Shown here: positions 47,331 to 59,618 of the stretch, piece after piece
Layout of the letters: every line of letters starts with the position of its first letter
Numbering within the stretch: position 1 is the first letter of the stretch
NCBI RefSeq assembly: GCF_950023065.1
Contig: NC_088678.1
Location: 16,358,580 to 16,422,579, forward strand
Direction of reading: 5' to 3'
From: Planococcus citri
Lineage: Eukaryota > Arthropoda > Insecta > Hemiptera > Pseudococcidae
Length of the DNA: 64,000 nt
The notes under the pieces: model-generated
What the model was told of the DNA's origin: nothing
The model's database searches: none
The model's input: the letters and a program-made list of their open reading frames with translations, nothing else
Program-made: the position numbers and the translations under genes

Positions 47331-48730
47331 CGAAAAATATGGGATTTCGGCTGACCTGTCAATCAAAATAGCCGCCATTTTGTAAGTAGGGTCACTTTTT
47401 TTTGAGGGCAAGGGCTACAACTGTTCCTTAAGACTCTCCCTTTAAGAAAAAATTTGTCCCGGAGGATCGACAGAGGGGGGTGCAATAGATCCTTATGTCC
47501 CCCCCCCCCCACTAAGACTATATGCTCTATTCAAAGGCGCAATCAGATCATCCCCAAAGTGAATCCTCTCTGCTGCAAAAATCCCCCCACCCCCCCCCCC
47601 CACGCCAGGTTTCCCCTGAATGATGCCATCAACATAATCGTCACTTCGACGACGACGTAATGTTAATAATATTTTTCTTATCGACAATATCCACCATGCT
47701 GACCGATCAGTTACTCTCACCCTTGCTCTGTTTACGTCTCGATTATCTCTTCCTTTTCTGGGGCACGTATCAAAGAGTAAATATTTTCGTAACGCGAATG
47801 GAAATATTTCATAGCTATGCATAGATCGGTATTTTGAACTATCCGAGCATAATAATATAATACACATAATGCAATACAAAATATGTACACCGTAGCGTGT
47901 ATATTATCGATACACTACACCCATATTTACACCCTCTCCCCTCTTCTCCGGTGCACTCTATTACCAAATAATGAAAAACTTTAAAGCGGTTCAGTCAATA
48001 TACATATAAGATGACTACGAAAGGGGTAGGCGGTACGAGTATATTGTGTAAAGGGGGGCTAGAGAGCTTTGGAAACTGTGCTATGTGTATAATGGTAATT
48101 CGGCGGCGGCCCGATTGATAAACGAGATGAAGCGCTTGTGCTTGTTAGATTTTAGACTTTACGCATCAATCTTCATGAATATAAAAGCGAGAGAGATGCG
48201 AAAGAGGTTTTAATGTGTAAAGGTTCCTCGTATCGTTTTATGTGTATCGGTTGGCATGGCGTCGTCATCTCGAGCTGTACAGTTTCGCAATTCGCATTCC
48301 CATATATACAGTTTTGAACCCCTCGCTCGTCACTCGAAGCGATAAATTTCGAAATGCAGGAATTTTTAAACGTCTGATTTATCATATCGCCCAGAAAGAT
48401 GCGCAAGCAAGGCTTCGGGCGAATGAGAAAAATATACGTATAACCGGTATCTGGAGATTTCATCAGTGGCTGAATTTTCTTCGTTGTAGATGTGTGTGTG
48501 AGTCGAATGTAAAAACTATGGACTTGAAAATATCTACCATACAGATAGAATTGACTCGGTTTTATGATTTTATTCTTTTATGTGCGCGGATAAAGAATAC
48601 AAAATGCCATATTGAATTTTTGGGACGTACATTTTTGTGTGGAAAATCATTCTATTCTATAAGATATAAAATTGATTGGAGAAAAAGTGATGGCGAATAT
48701 GCAGCTAAAAACTGAAGCAGAGAAGGGAGA
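47331..48730. other. Repeat-poor intron segment
   Basis: Unique sequence with two C-runs (about 47,499 and 47,590). An ORF of 157 codons (48,242-48,715, plus) and opposing minus ORFs have no domain. Confidence 0.35.
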
Positions 48731-48734
48731 TTAT

Positions 48735-50810
48735 AAATGTGAAAATTTCAGGTTTCAAATATCTGCTGGAGACTCCAGGATTTTTCAAAAAATCGCTGGA
48801 CACTCCAAAATGACTTGAACCCCTCTAAAGTCGTCTTCAGAGAGTACTAAGACGAAATTATGTAAAAATTTCAAGTTTCAGAAATCTATTGGAGGCTCCA
48901 GTAATTTTCAAAAATCTGCTGGAGACTCTAGGAATTTTCAAAAAAATCTCAGAGGGCTCCAAAATGACTTGAACCCTTCTAAAGTCGTCTTCAGAGAACG
49001 CTATGATGAAATTTTGTGAAAATTTCAAGTTTCAGAAATCTACCGGAGGCTCCAGTTATTTTCAAAAACCTGTTAGAGACTCCAGGAATTTTCAAAAAAT
49101 CGCTGGAGGTTCCAAAATCACTTGAACTTTTCTGAAGTCGTCTTCAGAAAGTGCTATGATGGAATTTTGTGAAAATTTCAAGTTTCAGAAATCTACTGGA
49201 GGCTCCAGTAATTTTCAAAAATCTGCTGGAGACTCAAGGAATTTTCAAAAAAATCTCTGAGGGCTCCAAAATGACTTGAACCCTTTTAAAGTCGTCTTCA
49301 GAGAACGCTATGATGAAATTTTGTGAAAATATCAAGTTTCAAGCACCTGCTGGAGACTCCAGGAATTTTCAAAAAAATCGCTGGAGGCTCCAAAATGACT
49401 TGAACCCTTCAAAAGTTGTCTTCAGAAAGTGCTATGATGAAATTTTGTGAAAATTTCAAGTTTCAGAAATCTACCGGAGGCTCCAGTTATTTTCAAAAAC
49501 CTGCTAGAGACTCCAGGAATTTTCAAAAAATCGCTGGAGGTTCCAAAATGACTTGAACTTTTCTGAAGTCGTCTTCAGAGAGTGCTATGATGGAATTTTG
49601 TGAAAGTTTCAAGTTTCAGAAATCTACTGGAGGCTCCAGTAATTTTCAAAAATCTGCTGGAGACTCCAGGAATTTTCAAAAAATCGCTGGAGGTTCCAAA
49701 ATGACTTGAACTTTTCTGAAGTCGTCTTCAGAGAGTGCTATGATGGAATTTTGTAAAAGTTTCAAGTTTCAGAAATCTACGGGAGGCTCCAGTAATTTTC
49801 AAAAATCTGCTGGAGACTCCAGGAATTTTCAAAAAATCGCTGGAGGTTCCAAAATGACTTGAACTTTTCTGAAGTCGTCTTCAGAGAGTGCTATGATGGA
49901 ATTTTGTAAAAGTTTCAAGTTTCAGAAATCTACTGGAGGCTCCAGTAATTTTCAAAAATCTGCTGGAGACTCCAGGAATTTTCAAAAAAATCTCTGAGGG
50001 CTCCAAAATGACTTGAACCTTTCAAAAGTTGCCTTCAGAGAGTGCTATGATGAAATCTTGTGAAAATTTCAAGTTTCAGAAATCTACCGGAGGCTCCAGT
50101 AATTTTCAAAAATCTGCTGGAGACTCCAGTAGTTTTCAAAAAATCGCTGGAGGTTCCAAAATGACTTGAACATTTCTGAAGTCGTCTTCAGAGAGTGCTG
50201 TGATGAAATTTTCACAAAATTTCAAGTTTCAAAAATCTGCTGGAGACTCCAGGAATTTTCAAAAAATCACTGGAGGCTCCAAAATGGCTTGAAACCTCCT
50301 AAAGTCGACTTCAGAAAGTGATATGATGGAATTTTGTGAAAATTTCAAGTATTAAAAATCTACTGGAGGCTCCGGGGATTTTCGAAAAATTGCTGGAGGC
50401 TCCATAATGACTTGAACCCTCCTACAGCCGTCTTCAGAGAGTGCTATGATGAAATTTTGTGAAAACTTCAAGTTTCAAAAATCTACTGGAGGCTCCAGCA
50501 ATTTTCAAAAAGTCGCTGGAGACTCCAAAACGACTCGAAATTCACCTACAGTCGACGTCGTAGCGAATTGAAATTAGTTTTCAGAATGAATTTCGGCTTT
50601 CCGACTCTATTTAGATGAAATTTTGTGGGAATTTCAAGTTTCAAAATTCTGCTGGAGGCTCCAGAACTACACTAAACGGTCTGAAACAGTTTCCAATCGA
50701 TTTGGCAGGTCGAAAATAAGGTGTATCTCAAATTTCAGCTTTCTAGGTGAATTTGGTAAGATTTTGATTTCCCCCCCTCATTTTTGACCTAAATTTGATT
50801 TTCAAAAATG
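48735..50810 (+). repeat. CTGGAG/CTCCAG tandem array, unit about 150 bp, long block
   Basis: Roughly twelve to thirteen units marked by agtcgtcttcagag-type blocks at about 48,829, 48,981, 49,136, 49,289, 49,413, 49,567, 49,720, 49,873, 50,027, 50,179, 50,302 and 50,425. Spacing is either about 153 or about 123 bp; the 30-bp difference equals one aaaatctgctggagactcca sub-unit. Every unit carries two or three near-palindromes CTGGAGxCTCCAG. Adjacent units at 49.5-49.95 kb are almost identical, pointing to recent amplification. It ends in the same terminal segment as the block at 46.98-47.33 kb. Confidence 0.9.
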
Positions 50811-53470
50811 CAGCCGGAGCGGGGGGGGTGCAATTATTCCTATTCTCTTATACCAGAATATAATATTAAAAAATCAATTCTAATAAGTGAACTACCTCGA
50901 AAAAAATAGTCACACTCGCGCTGTATCCAGTCAATTCCACCTAGAGGAAAATCCACCCAAAAACACATCCACCTCAAACAGTATTCACAGGTCTACCAAA
51001 GGTCTCCGCATTTAGCTCTATTTCTCTCGCACTCTTTTCCCTTCGAAGAAAATATTCTCGATATTTCGGTCTCTGTTTCCATCCATTCGTTTGTATTCCT
51101 TGCACTGGCCCATGCCTGGCATCCCTTATAGACCCTACCATGCCATACCATTCCACACAGAGAGCAAACAAAACCCGCGTCATAAATTCAACGCACGTTT
51201 TATTAAACGAACCAGCCAACAAATAACAATAAGTAAAGTCTATCTAAACACGAGCAGCAGAACAAATCCGCCGCACTGCGACATCTGATTGGGTCAGTCG
51301 ATACAGCAAAACGCTAGTTTAGGTCGAAAAGTCGTCCTCTATTACGTCCGTCAGCCTCTCTCACTCTTCTCACCCAACCGTAGCCGAAAAAATACCCAAC
51401 CAATGTAGAATTCTTACGCAGAAATAAATAAAAAAAAAAAACTCGAGAAATCAATGGCAAACAATACCTACCTAGTACCTACTCGTTGCATTGTAGAACA
51501 TGGTGAGAGAGGTCGGGGTACGCAGAAGTTGCAGACTAAATACCGCATGAGTCTGTCGTATTTACGGCGAACCGAGTATGCAATTTTAATAACACCGGCA
51601 CGTTTATAAGCTACGGGTTCGTATTTACAGGCGTCTCAAGTCTGCGAGTTGCATCGGCAAGGCGTTATTTTTACACATAAGGAAGTATCTCATACACCTT
51701 GTAAAAAGTACATCGACACCTTTTTTTCTTTTTTTTTTACGAGTCTTTTTTTCTCTTCCCTTTTCCTATTCGTTACCACACAACAACAAGGCGCTATCAG
51801 TTTCAGTCGCAGCATATCTATGACTAGCAGTACTACAGTACCTACTCGTAAAAATGTATCGAAGAATGGAGGAGGGGTTGGAAAAAAAGCAGCTTATTTC
51901 GATACGAGTACACCAAGTTGGCGCTTTAAGAAATGTGTCCTTTTGAAAGTTTCCTTCTTACTCGAGAGAGCTTTGTCAAATATACGTGTTATATCGTATT
52001 TCCACAATAGCGAATTGCATCTCCCTTTCTGTCTGCTCGGTTTGGGAAAACGAACGACGAAATGGAATCAAATTTTATGTGTGTCGCGCGAGTTTGAAAG
52101 CGTCGTGTACCGGGGTTTGATGGTTCAACTATATACAATTACGGCGCGAGGATAGAATTGCAATAGCACTTAGTATTTACCCGAACTATTCGAAGAACCA
52201 AAGGAGAGGACGAGGCTGCAGTTCACGCAACCATAATACTACGAACGAATCGAATGGAAATCCGAATACGAGAAAGATTTCCACATCAACGCCAAGGTCA
52301 ACGTTTCCATAATACGAGAAAGGTTCGTCTTCAGGTTGAACAAATCCATCCCTTTTTTTCTTCTCTGAAAAGACGTTCTTTGGAAGAGGTGAAGAGTACC
52401 CCGAATAGATTTTTTGATATGATGGAGATTGAATAAAAGTACAGCTACCTATCGTAAGACCTGCAATATCCTTTATTCAGACCGAAAGTAGAGTAAATTA
52501 ATATTTTTCACTGTTATTAACAATTTTTGGGGCACAGATTTCCCTTCCATCGACATTTTTGAAATATTGAAGTAATTTTTCGATGCTCACCTCACATATA
52601 TTATGTTCAATTTTCAGCATCAAAAACGCCAACGAGGTCCCCAAAAAATTAGTCTCCCTACGCATCCCATAAAGTTGACAAAAAAATTGAAGTAGACAAT
52701 TTTTCATTCCTAATTTTCAGCTTAAAAAAATTCTTAACTAACCCTCTTTTTCACAAACCTCCCTAGAAAGCCCCTCAAGCGATATTTTGTCTCCTCATAA
52801 CAGAGCCCTACAAATTTAGATAAAATGGAGATTGTAAAATGAATTATAAACCTTAGTCGGTGAAATTGCTTCTCAATTTCAAATTTTTGAGTCAGAATTA
52901 TTCTACAATAACTCCCTTCTCAAGACTCCCGAGTAGAGTTGTTCCTCCAGTATGGAACGACTAAAAGTAGAAGGAGGACTTCATACAAGAGGGCCAATAT
53001 TTTTAGAGATATCAAGAAAAGTTATTTTCTTAGTGAAAAGGGCACTACTTGGAAAAATTATAATGCAAAAATGAAAATTTTTCTGAGAAATTGATTTTTT
53101 TTCTTTTTTTATTTACACTTGAAGGTTTTAAACAAAGAGGCTGTAATAATTTGAAGGACCATCGAGAAAAGTTCTTTCTTGAGAAATGAATTTTTAGAAG
53201 AATAATTCTGATACTTACACTAAAATGTAAACTTTTCGAATGAATTGGAGTTTTTTTCATTTTTTGTTCAACTTTGGATGCTTTCTCATAAGGAGGCCTA
53301 AATAGTGAGGGGAGGGGTAGGCAACGTTTTCCTCGAAAAAAGGATTGTTTTGAAGAATTCTGACACTGTAGTGGACAATTTTTGGACAAATTGATTTTTG
53401 AAATTTCTTCTCCATTTTTTCCAGCTTTCAGAGAAGTAATTTTCCAGATTATCTTTTGAAACTTTTCAAA
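50811..53470. other. Repeat-poor intron segment
   Basis: Unique sequence. The 168-codon plus-strand ORF at 51,649-52,155 begins in a T-rich run, and its composition and lack of any domain argue against a gene. From about 52,850 a degenerate AT-rich repeat with aatttttgag-type words leads into the next array. Confidence 0.35.
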
Positions 53471-53473
53471 CAA

Positions 53474-55330
53474 CTCACGATTCTGAAAAAATCTAAAAAT
53501 GAAGCTGGGGGCTCAAGGATGAACAAAAATGGTGAAATTTGAATTAGAGAGGTTGATCTACAAACAAAATCAAAATACAACCATTGATTTTTTGAATTTT
53601 TTTCCAAAACCAAAGTTTCTTAGACCAAAAAAAACTCCAAATGTTCGGCTGGAAATCGGCTAAAATGTGGAAAAACTTGTTGAACAGTGTGAAAATAATC
53701 CACAACTTGATTCAAAATTTCTAGAAAAATCGAAAATTGAGCTGGAGGCTCCAGAAGGACTGAAAATTATGGAATTTGATTTCTAGGAGTTAGTTTTAGA
53801 AAAAATACAACGATTTGTAGAAATTTCTATAAATTCCCTTCAAATAAAAAATTTTTGATTTTTAAAATTTTTCTTCCAATGGAACAAAAAACACTCCAGG
53901 TGAACATTTAACTGGAAATCTGCTCAAATGTGGAATAACTTGTTAAACAGAGTGACAATAACCCACGACTTGATTTTAAGCAACCCAACTCAATTTTCAC
54001 ACTTTTTCTGAAAAAATTCAAAATTTCTGAAAAAATCGAAAATTGAGCTGGAGGCTCCAGAACGACTAAAAATGGTGGATTTTGATTTCTAGGGGTTAGC
54101 TGCAATAAAAAACACAACAATTTATAACAATTCAAAAAAAAATTCCTCAAATAAATAATTTTTGAATTGTTAAATTTTTTTTTTTTTAATCCAAACTTAG
54201 CTGGACAAAAAAACAACCCCAGGTGTTTGGCTGGAAATCAGCTCAAATGTTGAAAAAACTTGTTAAACAGAGTGAAAATAAAGCGTAACTTGATTTTTAG
54301 CAACCCAAATCAATTTTCACGTATTCTGGAAAAATTCAAAATTTCTGGAAAAATTGAAAATGGAGCCGGAGGCTTCAGGAGGACTAAAAATGATGGAATT
54401 TGATTTCTAGGGGTTAGTCTCAGAAAAAATACAACAATAAGTAAAAATTTCTAAAAATTTCCCTCAAATAAAAAATTTTTGATTTTTAAAATTTTTCTTT
54501 CAAAACAAACTTGGCTGGACAAAAAAACAATCCAAGTTTTCAGCGGGAAATCAGCTCAAATGTGGAAAAACTTTTTAAACAGAGTAAAAATAACCCACAA
54601 CTTGATTTTAAGCAACCCCAATCAATTTTCACACTTTTTCTGAAAAAATTCAAAATTTCTGGAAAAATCGAAAATTGAGCTGGAGGCTCCAGGAGGACTA
54701 AAAATGATGGAATTTGGTTTCTAGGGCGTATTTTCCAGAAAAATACAACGATTTGTAAAATTCCAAAAAAATTTCCCACAAATAAAAATTTTTGATTTAC
54801 AAAAATATGTTTCTTCCAAAACCAAACTTAGCTGGACAAAAAAACAGTCCAACTTTTCAGCTGGAAATCAGCTCAAATGTGCAAAATCTTGTTAAACAGA
54901 GTGAAAATAACCCACAACTTAATTTTGTAGCTATCTAAATCAATTTTCACACTTTCTGGAGAAATTCAAAAATTCTGGGAAAATCAATAATTGAGCTGGA
55001 GGCTCCAGAATGGCTAAAAATGATGAAATTTGAATTCGAAGGGTTGACCTACAGACAAAATACGACCATTGTGGAAATTCCAATGATTTTTATCCAAACG
55101 GAAAATTTTTGAATTTTTTCCCAAAACCAAAATTTTCTGGACAAAAAAAACTCCAGATGTTCGGCTGGAAATCAGCTCAGATGTTGAAAAAACTTGTCAA
55201 ACGGAGTGAAAATAAGCCGTAACTTGATTTTTAGCAACCTGAATAAATTTTCACGATTTCTGGAGAAATTCAAAAATTCATGGGAAAATCGAAAATTGAG
55301 CTAGAGGTTTCAAAGCGACTAAACATGGTG
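53474..55330 (+). repeat. Satellite of about 315 bp, array 2
   Basis: About seven units with gctggaggctccag-type blocks at about 53,504, 53,740, 54,047, 54,364, 54,679, 54,994 and 55,308. The spacing is 307-317 bp except for one shortened unit. The same internal blocks are present as in array 1 (aacagagtgaaaataaccca, ctggaaatcagctcaaatgt), in the same orientation 15 kb away. Confidence 0.88.
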
Positions 55331-58290
55331 AGTGAAAATTTCAAAGATTTTTCTTCAAATAGAAAATTTTTGGATATTTGAATAGACTCGAAAGTTGAAC
55401 ATTATGACGAGAAACTTCAATCTGCCCCAAGAAGAACGTAAATTTCCATCTTTCAAAACCCTGAAAAATTTTGAGCGAAATGGAAAGGCCCAACCCAGAA
55501 CCTGGGCTCTTTTCGTACGGGAAGATCCAGCACAAAAGTGCTGAAATAATTTCATTGGTAGGTACCAAATTTGCTCGAAAATCGTCTGATAATTTTTCAA
55601 CTTTTCGTATAAACTTTTTACAAATAAAACGAAACGTTTCACATTATACATTAAAATAAAACATTTACAATTCAACGACCTCTGTTTCGCAATCCAAACG
55701 TGTAGCAAAATTAGCATAATGAAACCCAGAAAACACCCCTTAACAAAGACGTCATTTCCGATTAGCGCATCAATTAACTCGATGACATAGACAAGTAATC
55801 CTTCATATATACGAAACATTCAGGTGTAGGTATTCTTTTTCGTACTACTCGTATAAAACGAGAACCCTGATTTTTGGAAAATTTACATACACATGGAGGA
55901 AATCTCGCGTGATCCAACTTATATACCTACGTTATCAAAGCATAGCTCGTAACTTGTGTAATGTTTTGGTAGGTAGGTTCACTAGGTAGGCAGAATAATA
56001 ATGTTCAATTTCAAAACGGAAACGAGCCCTAAAAACGTTACAAATGTTTCTCCCTATTCGAGCTCCACCCCCACATAACTCCTGAGAGCTTTCTAGCTAA
56101 GTAATAAATAGAATAACGTTGTTCTTTTCATTTCAGCATTTTTGTATAATACACTTACTTACTTAATAGTGTAGGTAGGTACCTTATTATCCTACGATGT
56201 ATCGACTAACTCGACTTATGTATAATACCTAATATAATAAGAACGATGAGCCAGTGACACGATACACAATTTACAAGACGCTCTGAGAGCTCGAATGCAA
56301 AATCTACCAGTACAGAGAGGGACCGAGTGAGAGAAAAGCAGCAAAGAAAAGTTTGATAAGCTGGATGCAAATTAATTAAGTCGTGAATAAAATTAATTGA
56401 ATTTTTCCCCTTTTATATACGAGAACGACTTCCGGGTTAGCGCACGTTTATCGAGACTTTGGGATTTTTATCACTATATCTCGAGCTCGAGCTCGAAACG
56501 GCGTCAAGTTTTTCTCGAGCTACATTGAGTAAGCAAGTATACTCGTAATTATATCAAGCCTACATTTATAAGAAGCTCTTTCGAGTCAAAAAACCAACCC
56601 AACGCACCCCGAGTCGAGTCGACTCTTTTGGATGAATTGATAAGAAAAACAGGGCGTCTTTTATCCTCTCGAATGCACTCCCTAAATTTTATATAACTGC
56701 CCTTGTGCTTGTGGTCTTCCAAAAAGTTTGCCAGACGGAATTTTTTTTCCTCTCGGGTTGAGTTTTTCTTGGAAATATTTCATTTCGAGGCGTTCGTTCG
56801 TTTGTTGTTATCGGTTTCAGTACATTTTTTCTCCATTTTTACTCCGCTTGTTTTTGCGAATTATAATGAAGTTACTAATTTATTACATGTAGATGCGAAT
56901 GCGGAGGCGTATTTTCCTACTCTGTATCTCTCTCTTTCTCTCTGTATAGTACTCGTATAACGAGCTGGATAACTAAATTACAAAGTTTTAATTTGTTTTT
57001 TACGCTGGTATCGTACATTCGAATCGTTCGGTTCATTCGTTTGTTTATGATAATGGTTCATTTTCGAGATGATGGTGTGGTGGGGAGGGGGAGGGGGGGT
57101 CGAGTTTTCTAACCAATTTTTTCGAATATCTTTGCCTGCATATCGTCGAGTTTCATCTCGTATTTTTTTTCAACCGAGTTGGAACTCAGATTATGGCGTA
57201 TTTTAAGCCCATTGCATCGTCCAACAGCGAGCTCTAGCGATCGAAACTCGTACCTGGAAATTTAGCATTTTAGCCCATCATCTCGTCCAATCGTATCGAA
57301 AAAAGGCACCGACGACGACGACGATGACAACGAAGAGGACACAGCTTGATATACTTATATTTAAGAGAAGAAAAAAGAAATTACATTTTCGTATACATAG
57401 CGTACCCATCCGGCCCCTGTGCCCCCCTCCGGAGTCCTTGTTCAGGATATCTCTGGCTGGCGTAATATGTGCAGCCATTCGTTAAAAATGTAGTAAACGA
57501 ATACGTAGTAGCTTTAGGTTGTAGTATAGGTACATAGAGAGAAAGAGCAACCTTCGAATAATCCGCTTAAGATACTTCGTATATATACTATAATGGATAC
57601 AAGAAAGAGGATAATGGAGATATAATTTCGTTGATCCTATTTCTGAATTTAAGCCGCCAACTACGCGTAATATTGTAGGGAAAAAGTGAGATGATTTTTG
57701 CGAGCAAAAAAAAAAAAAAGACATAAAATAGGTACTAGTAAAATCAAAAACGTACATTCTTCTAAGCTGAGGGAAAATTTTCATGAAATTAACCGATTTG
57801 GAAAATGAGAAATTTTCCATCGTGTGGGCGACACCGACACAGTCGACGAGTCAAAGCTATGGGTAAATTTCCTCCCCCCCCACCATAGCTTTCTCGTTGT
57901 GTGAGAATTGACGTAGAAAAATTCGTCGTCGTGAGTCGAGCGACAAAATACACATACGAATAATTTATGCACACGAATATTGCACGTGTTGAAGGAATTT
58001 AAAATTTCATAACATTTCCAAACATAAACCTACATATGGTAGTTGGTAGTGTACATATTAGAGACTCGAGAAGGTCACACATCCTAGAGGAAAAGACGTT
58101 CTGCGGTCTCACACAACATCTGCGAGTTGATTTTCGAATTTTACCGGGTAATTTTTGGGATACACTGTGCGGTTATTGAGAGCGAGTTCAAGGCTTACAA
58201 TATAGATTGACTTTCATTTACATACTTTGGGGGTATTTTAATCAAGTTCAAGGCGAATTTATGAAGTTTATGAAGGAGTAAAAGACTTAC
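55331..58290. other. Repeat-poor island next to the 58.3-kb teneurin exon
   Basis: About 3 kb at the 5' end of the large intron, without satellites. It contains the octamer/homeodomain composite listed separately, a ctcgagctcgagctcg run near 56,480 and a G-run near 57,080. The ORFs are short and overlap on both strands. Confidence 0.4.
56365..56380. promoter_or_regulatory. POU octamer overlapping a homeodomain site (ATGCAAATTAATTAAG)
   Basis: A perfect octamer ATGCAAAT overlaps TTAATTAA, and a second taattga lies 15 bases on. Composite octamer/homeodomain words of this kind are bound by POU-homeodomain factors active in the nervous system. The site is about 1.9 kb into the 5' end of the large intron. 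In AT-rich DNA such words also arise by chance, so this is only a candidate. Confidence 0.3.
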
Positions 58291-58533
58291 TTTTATGAGC
58301 TAAAAGCGTGGTATCTCTGGCCAACGCTACTTCGGAATCTGTTAGGGTTGCATTTGACACATTATCGGAGTTCGGTGAAGAATCGCTGAGTCCGGCTGGT
58401 AAATGGTAGGTGTGTTGTTGGATGTTGCTGCGTCTGGGACGGCCTCCGCGTACCGGTCTGGTCGGTGAACTATCCGTCTCTCCGTCTGAACCACTCAAGC
58501 TACAAGCACGGTAAAACCGATTACCCGGATGCC
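58291..58533 (-). CDS. Ten-m: Teneurin (Ten-m-like) cytoplasmic exon, 5'-most in the window
   Basis: This 243-nt exon lies between acceptor ccatgtttacag| and donor CATAAAA|GTAAGTC. It encodes a Ser/Asp-rich cytoplasmic segment with SLSGSDGETDSSP, a basic patch GGRPRRSN (a possible nuclear-localisation-type cluster, as proposed for some teneurin intracellular domains) and ATLTDSEVALARD. It starts two bases into a codon, so a further exon must lie upstream, outside the window or too short to see. It joins the 5680-5859 exon across 52 kb with a clean codon (Arg). The Met codon at 58,543 lies inside the acceptor tract and is not a start. Without the DADFEPSC exon this one alone would be hard to name. 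Confidence 0.78.
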
Positions 58534-58795
58534 CTGTAAACATGGAAAAAGATGTTTTTCATTAATTTGAGAAAGTACATATTTTTATCAATTTGAAGAT
58601 TTTTTTACAGGTTTTAAGATTGGGGGGGGGGTGGGCAAATCGAGTATTTAATTTGGATTTTCATCTCTCTAATTCACTTCGTAACATCATGGGACAATGA
58701 TTTTGAAGCAGAAAATGTCATCTTCAAAGGAAGATTTATTCGAAAAACGAGTCATTTTTTTTTGAAAACAATTCGTATGAAAATGATTTATTTGA
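58534..58795 (-). other. Ten-m: Intron sequence upstream of the exon
   Basis: Unique sequence with a G-run at 58,622, then the edge of the palindrome satellite. Confidence 0.4.
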
Positions 58796-58799
58796 CTTT

Positions 58800-59600
58800 G
58801 AATCAGGAGTTCGTTCGGGAACGATTTAAACAAGACGGTTTTTTTGTTCACGAACTATGTATTCACCTAAATTGTTAATTCATTCATTTGCATACAATTT
58901 GTGTACGACTGACTGATTCGTTCGCGAATGATTCACTTGCAACTGATTCATTCGTGCGTGATCTATTCATGAAGATCAATCATCATAATTGATTCATCCA
59001 TATCCACAAGATTCGCGAACAACTGATTGGTTCGTTCACGAACGATTCATTTTGAACTGATTGGTTCGTGCACGAACGATTCATTTTAAACTGGTTGATT
59101 CGTTCGCGAATGATTCACTTGCAACTGATTCATTCGTTCGTGAACTTTTCATGAATATCAATTATCATATTTGATTCATTCCTATGCACGCGATTCGCGA
59201 ACGACTAATTCGTTCCTTCGCGAACGATTCATTTGGAACTGGTTGATTCGTTCGCGAATGATTCACTTGCAACTGATTCATTCGTTCGTGAACTTTTCAT
59301 GAATATCAATCATCATATTTGTTGCATTCCTGTGCACACGATTCGCGAACGACTAATTCGTTCCTTCGCGAACAATTCACTCGTAACTGATGGATTCGTT
59401 CAGTTAGTATTGTTACAGATCCAACAGATTATTGAACAGAATAATTTTCTAATTTCAAAACTGATTCGTTCACAAGCTCGTGATTCGCGAATGATTGAAT
59501 TATTCGATTATTCGTTCGCAAACGATTCACTTATACCTAATTATTCGTTCATGAATTTTTCATGAAGATCAACGATCATCACAGTTGATTATTTTGTGTA
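58800..59600 (+). repeat. CGTTCGCGAACG-related satellite, array 4 (unit about 148 bp)
   Basis: Units contain TTCGTTCGCGAATGATTCAC, a TTGCAACTGATTCATTCG block, a TTCGTGAACTTTTCATGAA block, an AT-rich spacer, and GATTCGCGAACGACTAATTC. Two units starting near 59,095 and 59,243 are almost identical (period 148). The core is the same palindrome as arrays 1-3 but the spacer differs, so this is a distinct subfamily. Confidence 0.85.
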
Positions 59601-59618
59601 TGCGCATGATTCGTGAAC

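Larger units (their letters stand above)
5860..58290 (-). other. Ten-m: Very long (52.4-kb) intron of the teneurin gene
   Basis: Donor CATAAAA|GTAAGTC at 58290 and acceptor tttctcgcag at 5860. The flanking exons join in phase (one base plus two). I found no intervening exon with compatible phase and teneurin-like residues, though a short alternative exon cannot be excluded. Everything between is satellite arrays, transposon remnants and repeat-poor islands. Very large 5' introns are common in insect teneurin genes. Confidence 0.8.

Noticed and set aside
51649..52155. 168-codon plus-strand ORF
   Set aside because: Starts in a T-run, composition follows the local DNA, no domain, and no splice signals forming a gene.
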